Below, in pieces: positions 53,472 through 60,397 of a stretch of 64,000 nucleotides of DNA. The position numbers and the translations under genes are program-made. Source of the stretch: Planctobacterium marinum (lineage in GTDB: Bacteria > Pseudomonadota > Gammaproteobacteria > Enterobacterales > Alteromonadaceae); assembly GCF_020687805.1 (NCBI RefSeq), contig NZ_JAJEWQ010000002.1, forward strand, positions 437,300 through 501,299, in the 5' to 3' direction. The notes beneath the pieces are model-generated. The model saw only the letters and a list, made by a program, of their open reading frames with translations. It searched no databases and was not told the origin of the DNA. Within the stretch, counting starts at the first letter, position 1. Each line of letters opens with the position of its first letter.

Positions 53472-53767
53472 TGTTGAGCCTCCTTATTCTTTTGCTTCGA
53501 CTTGAACATGGATAACATGCGATTAGTTACCATGTAGCCTCCCACGACGTTCACTGAGGCAAATATCACCGCGGCCACACCCAGTATGGTGGTGAGATGA
53601 TTATTGTCTGAACCCGCCGATACCATGGCACCGATCAGGGTGACACCTGAAATGGCATTGGCACCTGACATGAGTGGCGTGTGTAAAGTGGCTGGCACTT
53701 TATGGATCAGTTCAAATCCCAGAAAACCTGCCAGTACTAAAATGAACAATAAATAGATTAATTCCAT
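53468..53767 (-). CDS. pntA2: NAD(P) transhydrogenase subunit alpha-2 (membrane part)
   Basis: This 99-residue protein is three membrane helices corresponding to the C-terminal part of E. coli PntA, here made as a separate chain. Marker pieces are LGFELIHKVPATLHTPLMSGANAISG and the helix around VAAVIFASVNVVGGYMVT. It overlaps pntB by four bases and the alpha-1 gene by one. The three-subunit layout is the same as in Rhodospirillum rubrum and many marine bacteria. Confidence 0.92.
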   Translation of the reverse strand: MELIYLLFILVLAGFLGFELIHKVPATLHTPLMSGANAISGVTLIGAMVSAGSDNNHLTTILGVAAVIFASVNVVGGYMVTNRMLSMFKSKQKNKEAQQ

Positions 53768-54945
53768 CAGGACTCTCCTGCGATTGATTCAAAGTGTTTA
53801 CTGAGCATGGCATTGCGCAATGCTTGCTGATGCACAATAACGCAGCCGTCCAGAATGTCGTCTTCCAGATCCAGCACGAAGCGTTTCGCCTCTTTGTCCC
53901 AATATTCATCTAATAAATTAAAAAGGTTGTTGGCATACAGATCGCTGGCGTCTTTGGGTACCTGATTTGGCCAGTTACCCGTGCCCACGATCTTGACGCC
54001 ATTGTTAACCACCGTTTGGCCTTTTTGTGAGCCGGCCACGTTGCCGCCATTTTCCGCAGCCATGTCAACTATGACGCTACCGGGCTTCATGCCGGCAATA
54101 TCTTCTTCCGTGATGATTAAGGGGGGCTTTCGGCCAAACAGCTGGGCTGTGGTGATCACCAGATCGGAATCGGCGATGGCCTGACGCTGTCCTTCTTTTT
54201 GCTTTTGCATCTGCTCTTCGCTGAGTGCATTGGCGTAACCCTGGCTGGTTTGCCCGGTTTCTCCCAGATCAATTTCCAGGAATTTAGCACCCAGCGACTG
54301 TACCTGTTCGGCCACAACCGGGCGGGTATCAAAGGCAGTTACACTGGCACCCAATCGCTTGGCGGTGGCGATGGCCTGTAAACCAGCCACACCCGCACCG
54401 ATAATGAATACCTTGGCGGGTTTCACAGTACCTGCCGGGGTCATCATCATGGGTAGTATGGTATCCAGCTCAGTGGCTCCCTTGAGCACCATGACATAAC
54501 CTGCCAGATTGGTTTGCGAGCTTAAGGCATCCATTTTTTGCGAGCGCGTGGTGCGCGGGATCATTTCCACACTGATGGCGGTTACCTGTTTGGCCTGCAG
54601 TTTTTCAATCAGAGGCTTCTGAAAGAATGGATCCAGGTGACCAATTACCAGGGTTTCGGCTTTCAGATGCTCTATGTCAGCCTCTGTAGGTCGGCTGACA
54701 TACAGCACGATGTCTGCCTTTGCGAGACCGGCATTGCGATCCTGACTGATAGTTGCGCCCGCTTCGATGTAATTTTCATCGCTGTAACCGGCCAATAAAC
54801 CTGCGCCAGTTTCTATCGTAATCGAAGCCCCGGCCAAGGCCAGTTTCTTTACAGTGGCAGGTGTAGCACTACACCTGCGCTCTAATGAAACATCATCCGA
54901 GTGTTCGTTGACTCCCGGTGTTTCATTCACAACAAATATTTCCAT
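53767..54945 (-). CDS. pntA1: NAD(P) transhydrogenase subunit alpha-1 (NAD-binding part)
   Basis: The 392-residue soluble subunit binds NAD(H) and hands hydride to PntB. It has the alanine-dehydrogenase-like N-terminus (RRCSATPATVKKLALAGA), the mobile loop region PRTTRSQKMDALSSQTNLAGY, the Rossmann motif GAGVAGLQAIATAKRLGA, and SVIVDMAAENGGNV. An unusual point is an N-terminal stretch (GVNEHSDDVSLERR) a few residues longer than in typical PntA. It is the first gene of the pnt operon, read from a promoter in the 54946-55210 gap. The separate alpha-2 gene follows, overlapping by one base. Confidence 0.93.
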   Translation of the reverse strand: MEIFVVNETPGVNEHSDDVSLERRCSATPATVKKLALAGASITIETGAGLLAGYSDENYIEAGATISQDRNAGLAKADIVLYVSRPTEADIEHLKAETLVIGHLDPFFQKPLIEKLQAKQVTAISVEMIPRTTRSQKMDALSSQTNLAGYVMVLKGATELDTILPMMMTPAGTVKPAKVFIIGAGVAGLQAIATAKRLGASVTAFDTRPVVAEQVQSLGAKFLEIDLGETGQTSQGYANALSEEQMQKQKEGQRQAIADSDLVITTAQLFGRKPPLIITEEDIAGMKPGSVIVDMAAENGGNVAGSQKGQTVVNNGVKIVGTGNWPNQVPKDASDLYANNLFNLLDEYWDKEAKRFVLDLEDDILDGCVIVHQQALRNAMLSKHFESIAGES

Positions 54946-55210
54946 GGTGACTCCAATAACAATTGCTTATGTAACAGAGTATGAAAATTCGTCCGAAAAG
55001 CTAAATTACTTATTTCGATGGTCAATATTGATTTTAGTGATAAAGGTCGGACCAGATCACATTCTGATGAATGTTAGGGCAGGGAATGAGCCTTAATTTC
55101 TCGTTATACGCTAACTGCTTGTAAATATAGTTGAAAATTTAACCTGTTTTTTAAAAATCTGTCATACTCAAGGTAGAAACTGTCGTCAGGCCAGATAATT
55201 AAAATAGAAG

Positions 55211-55780
55211 ATGCCTATGTATGTATTACGACTGAATCAAAGCACCATGCCGTTAGGATGGATTACGATAGAGGAAGCCTGTAAACAATATTCTTTGGGC
55301 AATGTGCTGTTTGAATTGGGATCGATGAAGCGAACTTTGTTAGGCGGACATAATCATGCCGGTGAACAGAGTAGCATCGAAATTGCCTCAATTATTGGCT
55401 GCAAGGGTAAAGTCGTGCACCAGAGTGGTAAAATTCCCTTGTGTAACCGTTGGTTATTTGCCCGAGATAACTACACCTGTCTGTATTGCGCCAGTCAATT
55501 CCGCCCCAGCCAACTGACCTTGGATCACATTATCCCTCGTTCCCGAGGGGGTAAGAAAACCTGGATGAATTCGGCCACTGCCTGCAAGCGCTGCAATGTT
55601 ATGAAAGGCGCCCGAACCCCGGAAGAAGCCGCGATGCACCTGATTGCAGTGCCTTTTAAACCCAATATGTACGAGCAACTTTATTTGCGCAATAACCGTA
55701 TTCTGGAGGACCAGAAGGAGTACCTGAGCAGTCAGTTTTCCAGTAAACGGGATTGGTTAGGTGGCAAGCTGGTGGCCTGA
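55211..55780 (+). CDS. HNH endonuclease family protein
   Basis: The 189-residue protein has an HNH nuclease motif in its middle: two Cys pairs (YTCLYC and CKRCN) around LTLDHIIPRSRGGKKTWMNSATAC. This is the classic arrangement that binds a metal and cuts DNA. The N-terminal 80 residues (LPLGWITIEEACKQYS, IEIASIIGC) are those of a small family common in gammaproteobacteria as single genes. It is not near restriction, phage or toxin genes, so a role in a defence system is not indicated. An in-frame ATG six bases later is an alternative start. Confidence 0.87.
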   Translation: MPMYVLRLNQSTMPLGWITIEEACKQYSLGNVLFELGSMKRTLLGGHNHAGEQSSIEIASIIGCKGKVVHQSGKIPLCNRWLFARDNYTCLYCASQFRPSQLTLDHIIPRSRGGKKTWMNSATACKRCNVMKGARTPEEAAMHLIAVPFKPNMYEQLYLRNNRILEDQKEYLSSQFSSKRDWLGGKLVA

Positions 55781-55850
55781 GTGAAGAGTATATTTTGAAC
55801 TATAATGACTGTTACGGCGTTTAAATTCAAACGACAACAGGAAGTAAACT

Positions 55851-56099
55851 ATGAACTTGCATATCGAATCCTTCGAAGGTGGTTTTTACCTGGCGGCAAT
55901 CGAAGACAATAATCGTACCTGGTATCTCTACGATGAACAAAACCACCCTAAAAAGTTTAACTGTATCAATGAGATAAAATCCTTTTTAGACAATGAACGG
56001 TTTGAAAAAGTCTGGTTAAAACAAAACACGCCGTACGATGAAATGTGCGGCATGACTTCAACCACCGAAGACATGAAACTGGAACTGGAGTGGCACTAG
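55851..56099 (+). CDS. small DUF6482-like protein
   Basis: The 82-residue protein is mostly beta with a single helix: LHIESFEGGFYLAAIED, TWYLYDEQNHPKKF, INEIKSFLDN, and YDEMCGM near the end. The order GGxY...D....F...YDEMxG looks like the DUF6482 family of small gammaproteobacterial proteins, whose function is unknown. A ribosome site (AGGAAG) lies before the ATG. It follows the HNH gene by 70 bases; its stop is 7 bases before the stop of the convergent MBL-fold gene. Confidence 0.65.
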   Translation: MNLHIESFEGGFYLAAIEDNNRTWYLYDEQNHPKKFNCINEIKSFLDNERFEKVWLKQNTPYDEMCGMTSTTEDMKLELEWH

Positions 56100-56106
56100 C
56101 GCCTGT

Positions 56107-57066
56107 TTAGTCGAGCGGTTGCACAATAAACTGTTCGCTGACAAGTCTCCTGGGGTCAGGTGCCGTCTGCAACAACTGATGCAGTGTATCAAGTACCTGA
56201 TAATTCATTGGCAAAGGCGCTTCTTCGGGCTGATAAGTTGACCCCATTGGATAGTCCACACCGGCAGTTTTGCTCATTTCAATGTGGGTGCCCAAAATAG
56301 CCGTCACCGGCAGTGACCGCGTTTGTTTAAGCAAGCGCGCAATACTGTGTTTGTAGGCTTGCCAGTCGCGTACATACAGCCTGCCCGGATACAGGCTGTC
56401 CCCGGTTAGCAACCACCCAGTTCGCTCATCAAATAATGCTATGGCATCGTCGCTATGCCCTGGCAAGGGGTATAGGGTTATTGCCCTGTCCCCCAGATCC
56501 AGTTGCGCGCTGTCTTCCGGCCAATGCAAACCATCAATCCCATAGCCAAAATGTTGTTGAATTGCTTTCATATTGCCAGCCACAACCTGGGTATGGGCCT
56601 TATCCTGAAATTGTTGGTCAGCAGCAATGTGATCGCTATGACCATGAGAATGCAACACCAGCAGTGGCTTAGCAGTATTTGCTGCCGAAGCTTCTTCGAG
56701 TATGCGGGTAACGGTAGCAAACAATGGAAAACGGCTGGCACTGGCTGTTGCGCCGGTGTCTAACAACAACGCCTTTTCCGTGCCCAATAACAGATAAATA
56801 AAGGGGGCTTCATAGTGCAGGCACTTGTTTTGGCGCAAAATATAGGTGTTTGCGTCGTAGCGAAAGATTTCAATAGGGTCAGCTTTATCCTCCTGGCAAT
56901 CTGCTGCTCCATGTCGCCACTGGTATTGCTGTAATTTTTGCAGCTCTGGTGCTGGCATTGGCAAAGGTTGTTGGCCGTTTGCGAAGGTCCCACAGAGCAG
57001 GGTGCTCAAGGTCAATAGTCGTACCCGGTGACAGAGGTTTTTGATGGCTTTGCTGAAAATGCTCAT
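56107..57066 (-). CDS. secreted MBL-fold metallohydrolase
   Basis: The 319-residue protein has a signal peptide (cut near ANGQ) and a metallo-beta-lactamase fold with an intact site: H141-G-H143-S-D145-H146 (LHSHGHSDH), His204 in PGHSDD and Asp223 in TGDS. It differs from the other MBL protein at 19683 in this SHGHSDH form. Substrate is unknown; the family covers lactonases, glyoxalase II-like and lactamase-like enzymes. It is the second gene of a pair, 6 bases after the secreted protein at 57073, and both are transcribed away from the LysR gene at 57884. Confidence 0.85.
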   Translation of the reverse strand: MSIFSKAIKNLCHRVRLLTLSTLLCGTFANGQQPLPMPAPELQKLQQYQWRHGAADCQEDKADPIEIFRYDANTYILRQNKCLHYEAPFIYLLLGTEKALLLDTGATASASRFPLFATVTRILEEASAANTAKPLLVLHSHGHSDHIAADQQFQDKAHTQVVAGNMKAIQQHFGYGIDGLHWPEDSAQLDLGDRAITLYPLPGHSDDAIALFDERTGWLLTGDSLYPGRLYVRDWQAYKHSIARLLKQTRSLPVTAILGTHIEMSKTAGVDYPMGSTYQPEEAPLPMNYQVLDTLHQLLQTAPDPRRLVSEQFIVQPLD

Positions 57067-57072
57067 TGGCGC

Positions 57073-57750
57073 TTAACCTTTAAAATCCTGAAATTCAACA
57101 TACAGTGCTTTTTGCGAATGGCACTGGCGGAAGTTGGCTACTAACTCTGCATTTTCAAATGAGTACTCGATTGAGGTTTTGGCTGATTCTTTGAGCTGAC
57201 ATTGCTCTGCCAGATAAATAGCATCAAAAGAAGGGGCTGGGCCAATCAGATGCACAAACAGCAGGCGCTGCTCTGACAGCAGGATGCTATGCCATTGGTT
57301 AGGTTCAGCGTTTGCTGACACATTGCCGGTTAATTGTCGACGATATAACGGCTTTTTAAAAAATACTTCTTGCTCGCTTAGCCAAGGCTTTCCGCCGCGT
57401 TCAAAGTGCCCCTTAAACACAGTGGCATTGAGTGTTATTGATTCCCCCTCAATGAGTTTATTGAGATCAAAGTGCTCAGGCAACAAGGTCAGCATATGTT
57501 CCTCAGTTTGCTCTCCCGATATCAGCTGAGCTATTAGTTTTTCCTGGCTTTGCAGCTCGACTTCATAAATCAACTGGTAATCGTGTGGTGCCTGATACAA
57601 GGGAAGGTGGCTGGCAAAAAGACGGTCACCATCGCTAAACAACACCATGCCATGGGAACCCATGCGCTGATGATGCTTATGTTCATCAGCTTTCATTGGA
57701 ACAGCTTGCGATAAACAAAAGAACAACAGTAAAACGGTTAACTTTGACAT
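57073..57750 (-). CDS. secreted His-rich-start protein of unknown function
   Basis: I place the start at ATG 57750 because it begins a signal peptide (MSKLTVLLLFFCLSQAVPMKA); the frame reaches back to 57798 without more conserved sequence. The mature part of this 225-residue protein opens with DEHKHHQRMGSHGM, which could bind metal. The rest is beta-rich with phrases MVLFSDGDRLFASHLPLY and FDAIYLAEQCQ. I do not know the family. With the MBL-fold gene it forms a pair beside a LysR gene. Its nearness to a metal regulator and permease (58868-60336) gives a faint hint of metal stress, no more. Confidence 0.6.
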   Translation of the reverse strand: MSKLTVLLLFFCLSQAVPMKADEHKHHQRMGSHGMVLFSDGDRLFASHLPLYQAPHDYQLIYEVELQSQEKLIAQLISGEQTEEHMLTLLPEHFDLNKLIEGESITLNATVFKGHFERGGKPWLSEQEVFFKKPLYRRQLTGNVSANAEPNQWHSILLSEQRLLFVHLIGPAPSFDAIYLAEQCQLKESAKTSIEYSFENAELVANFRQCHSQKALYVEFQDFKG

Positions 57751-57883
57751 GGGCAGCAGCCTGTAAACAAATGGATTAATCCTATTTTGCTTTAACAATA
57801 GGCGTAAAAACAGCGACTAAAAGTTTATCATTGTTTCCTTTTAGGATATGGTTTTAGTTGATTTGTTTACCGGTTTTTAGGTT

Positions 57884-58768
57884 ATGGATGTTAATGATTT
57901 GCGCTATTTTCTGGTGATTCCCCGTAGCAATAATTTGCAAACGGCCGCTAAAGCATTAAACAAAACACCCGGGGCTTTATCCAAAGCTATTCGCAGAGTG
58001 GAAGCCTTAACTCATACCCAGTTATTTGAGCGACAGGGGCGCAATATTCAGTTGAATGCGGAGGGCCGACGATTTTGCGAATATGCGCGGGTGATTGTGC
58101 ATGAGTCAGAGCAGGCCATTAGTGCATTTGGCCAGGGGAAGCAAAAAATCAAACTGAACATAGCTGGCCCGCAGGTATTGCTGCAACAGGCGTTACCCAG
58201 AGTATTAGATAGTTTGCCAGCTGCCCATTATGACACTCACATAACCGCCGAGTGGGAAGGGGATGCGTTAAAACATTTACGGGATGGTAGCGCCCATCTG
58301 GCTATTGCCACCGCAGAGGCAGTAGAACAAAATCAAGGTGACCTGAGTATTATTGAACTTGGCGAAACCTGCTTCCAACTGGCCTGTGCCGCTGCACATC
58401 CGCTGCTGGCCGATAATCCGGCAACGACAATTAGCAATGAACAGATTCAAAAATATGCCTTTGCCTGCCCGGTGGTATCGCCTTTTTGCGGTATACAGCG
58501 AGGTATCGGCTCTGATGGCTGGCGAGATGATATTCTGCCGCGCAATATTGCCTACCGATGTAGCGATTTCAGTACCTTGCTGGCACTGGTACAACAGGGT
58601 AGGGCATTGGCTTATATCCCGGATTTCTGTATCAGCCAGGCAAATCTTAGTGCCCTTAAAATTACTATTCCCTGGCAATACCGGGAAAGGCTAATTCTGG
58701 CATACCAACCCAGTCAGGCGGCTGGCTGGTTGCATCGCTTCGCCAGTGATTTGCAGTCCAGCAATTAA
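57884..58768 (+). CDS. LysR-family transcriptional regulator
   Basis: The 294-residue regulator has an N-terminal winged helix-turn-helix (1-60; DLRYFLVIPRSNNLQTAAKA, TPGALSKAIRRVEALTHTQL) and a C-terminal effector domain of the periplasmic-binding fold (about 90-290). The recognition helix is LysR-like but the usual Ser of the QPAVS element is Ala-Leu-Ser. It is divergent from the secreted protein/MBL pair, the usual arrangement for a LysR regulator and its target. The effector is unknown. Confidence 0.9.
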   Translation: MDVNDLRYFLVIPRSNNLQTAAKALNKTPGALSKAIRRVEALTHTQLFERQGRNIQLNAEGRRFCEYARVIVHESEQAISAFGQGKQKIKLNIAGPQVLLQQALPRVLDSLPAAHYDTHITAEWEGDALKHLRDGSAHLAIATAEAVEQNQGDLSIIELGETCFQLACAAAHPLLADNPATTISNEQIQKYAFACPVVSPFCGIQRGIGSDGWRDDILPRNIAYRCSDFSTLLALVQQGRALAYIPDFCISQANLSALKITIPWQYRERLILAYQPSQAAGWLHRFASDLQSSN

Positions 58769-58805
58769 GCTTTCCTTGGCATTCAGAAAAATTACAGTTA
58801 AACCC

Positions 58806-58837
58806 TTGACCCTATATCTAACTATAGGGTTTATACT
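58806..58837 (+). promoter_or_regulatory. MerR-type promoter with 20-bp spacer and metal-regulator operator
   Basis: The -35 TTGACC (58806-58811) and -10 TATACT (58832-58837) stand 20 bases apart, three more than usual, the hallmark of MerR-type control. Between them sits a perfect dyad, ACCCTATA (58809-58816) and TATAGGGT (58823-58830). The half-sites look like those of Cd/Pb-type regulators. The promoter reads into merR and the permease, so the pair is autoregulated. Confidence 0.85.
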
Positions 58838-58867
58838 TTGTTCAGTATCAGTTATTTGGGCAATGTT

Positions 58868-59275
58868 ATGTACAAAATTGGGCAGCTGGCAAAACTGGAA
58901 GCGATCAGTGTCGAAGCTTTGCGTTTTTACGATCAACAGGGGGTGTTATCACCCGGTCATCGGGCAGAAAACGGTTATCGACTCTACAGTGAAGAAGATC
59001 GTAAAACCCTGAAGTTTATTCAGTCGGCTAAGAACCTGGGGTTTACGCTGGCGGAAATACATGAACTTCTGGATATTAAAGTAGACAGTCGTTCTCATAC
59101 CTGTGAAGAAGTAAAAACCATCGCAGAGCACAAGTTGCAGGATATTCAGGAACGCATCAGGCAGCTACAGCGTTTTGAAACTACCCTTAAAAAAGTGGTG
59201 AAAACCTGTTGTGGCGGTCCGGAAAGTGCCGAACATTGCTCTATTCTGGAAGCTATTGAGGAGCGCGTGGCATGA
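58868..59275 (+). CDS. MerR-family metal-sensing regulator (ZntR-like)
   Basis: I start at ATG 58868 (135 residues), because the frame before it lies in the promoter region. The N-terminal MerR DNA-binding domain is clear (YKIGQLAKL, EALRFYDQQGVL, ENGYRLY). The dimer helix is followed by a metal loop with Cys79, Cys114, Cys115 and Cys124, at the same numbers as in E. coli ZntR. His119 of ZntR is Glu here and a His stands at 123. This suggests response to Zn, Cd or Pb rather than Cu or Hg. It overlaps the permease gene by four bases (ATGA) and controls it through the promoter with the 20-bp spacer. Confidence 0.92.
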   Translation: MYKIGQLAKLEAISVEALRFYDQQGVLSPGHRAENGYRLYSEEDRKTLKFIQSAKNLGFTLAEIHELLDIKVDSRSHTCEEVKTIAEHKLQDIQERIRQLQRFETTLKKVVKTCCGGPESAEHCSILEAIEERVA

Positions 59276-60336
59276 TCTTTTTGCAAAATTTTTGGGATCT
59301 ATTGGTATTGTCTGCTCCCTGGTTGTTACTGGGCTATTTGATTGCAGGTGTGATCAATGTTTATTTACCCAAACAGTGGATGCAAAGTCAGTTAGGCAAG
59401 GCCAGTTTCGGTCATTCGGTTAAAGCCGCGTTTATTGGTGCGCCTTTGCCGCTGTGTTCCTGCGGTGTTATTCCCACTGCCCTGGGGCTGCGTAAACGCG
59501 GCGCCTCTAAAAATGCCACGGCCTCTTTTATGGTGGCCACTCCCGAAACGGGCGTGGATTCAGTGTCTGTGACCTACGCCCTGATGGGGCCGGTTATGGC
59601 CATTGCCAGACCCATTGCTGCGATAGTCAGTGCTATTGTGGCCGGTGAGTTGGTGAGGTTAACTGATAAACCGGAAGCGCCAAAGACCCAAACTCAGGTT
59701 CATTCCTGTTGTGGCAGTAAAAAGGCCGAAGAAGAGCCGGAGCAAAAGGGGGTTGTAGAGGTTCTGCAGTTTTCTTTTGGCAAATTACTGGGGGATACCG
59801 CCAGTTGGTTATTGCTGGGTTTGTTTTTTGCCGCCCTGGTACAAACCTGGGTACCAGAGTCCTTTTTTGTGCAATGGGGTGACAGCATTTTAACTATGGT
59901 GGTGATGGTGCTGGTCAGTATTCCTATGTATATCTGCGCCACAGCATCAACCCCGATTGGTGCCGGTTTTATTCTGGCGGGCGTATCGCCGGGCAGTGTC
60001 CTGGTGTTCATGCTGACAGGACCCGCAACCAATCTGGCCACCTTAGGCGTATTAGGCAAAGAACTGGGAAAACGTGCCATTGTGGCTTATCTGGTGGCGG
60101 TTATCGGCACCGCAGTGGGCATGGGACTATTGCTCGACTGGCTGTTGCAGTACACAGGTTGGCAAATTGATGTGGCTGAGCAATTGCATCAGCATCAGGA
60201 CAGCCTGATCTACACGGTCAGTGGATTGGTTTTGAGTCTGTTAATGGTGCGTTATTACCTTATGCAGGCCATCAACAAAATAAACCGAAGACATTCAGCA
60301 TCTGAACAATCGGCAAATGCGTCTGAATCACTGTAA
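59272..60336 (+). CDS. SO_0444-type heavy-metal efflux permease (DUF318/ArsP_1)
   Basis: The 354-residue membrane protein has about ten helices and belongs to the permease family of PF03773, of which the Shewanella SO_0444 transporter (Cu/Zn efflux) is the best-known relative. Marker residues are CSCGVIPTALGLRKRGASKNA (62-82), ATPETG, ICATASTPIGAGF, and a cytosolic or periplasmic loop with SCCGSKK (about 144-150) that could carry metal. The start codon overlaps the MerR stop (ATGA). The metal is probably Zn, Cd or Pb in view of the regulator's cysteines. The C-terminal tail is polar and variable. Confidence 0.88.
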   Translation: MIFLQNFWDLLVLSAPWLLLGYLIAGVINVYLPKQWMQSQLGKASFGHSVKAAFIGAPLPLCSCGVIPTALGLRKRGASKNATASFMVATPETGVDSVSVTYALMGPVMAIARPIAAIVSAIVAGELVRLTDKPEAPKTQTQVHSCCGSKKAEEEPEQKGVVEVLQFSFGKLLGDTASWLLLGLFFAALVQTWVPESFFVQWGDSILTMVVMVLVSIPMYICATASTPIGAGFILAGVSPGSVLVFMLTGPATNLATLGVLGKELGKRAIVAYLVAVIGTAVGMGLLLDWLLQYTGWQIDVAEQLHQHQDSLIYTVSGLVLSLLMVRYYLMQAINKINRRHSASEQSANASESL

Positions 60337-60337
60337 G

Positions 60338-60374
60338 TAAAAACTCCCGTGCTTCGTCCTTGAAGACACGGGAG
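60338..60374 (-). terminator. terminator between the metal permease and the convergent ABC permease
   Basis: CTCCCGTG (60344-60351) pairs with CACGGGAG (60367-60374), with an inner CTTC/GAAG extension. Read on the minus strand the stem is followed by a T5 stretch. It can stop the minus-strand exporter operon and probably the plus-strand genes too. Confidence 0.75.
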
Positions 60375-60397
60375 AACGGGAACGGTTGCTTTGAGTA

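Noticed and set aside
53468-54945. Frameshifted pntA
   Set aside because: The split into alpha-1 and alpha-2 is a known natural layout; both genes have proper starts and overlaps.
55211-55780. HNH nuclease as part of a defence island
   Set aside because: Neighbours are transhydrogenase, a DUF6482-like gene and metabolism-type genes; no restriction, toxin or phage genes nearby.
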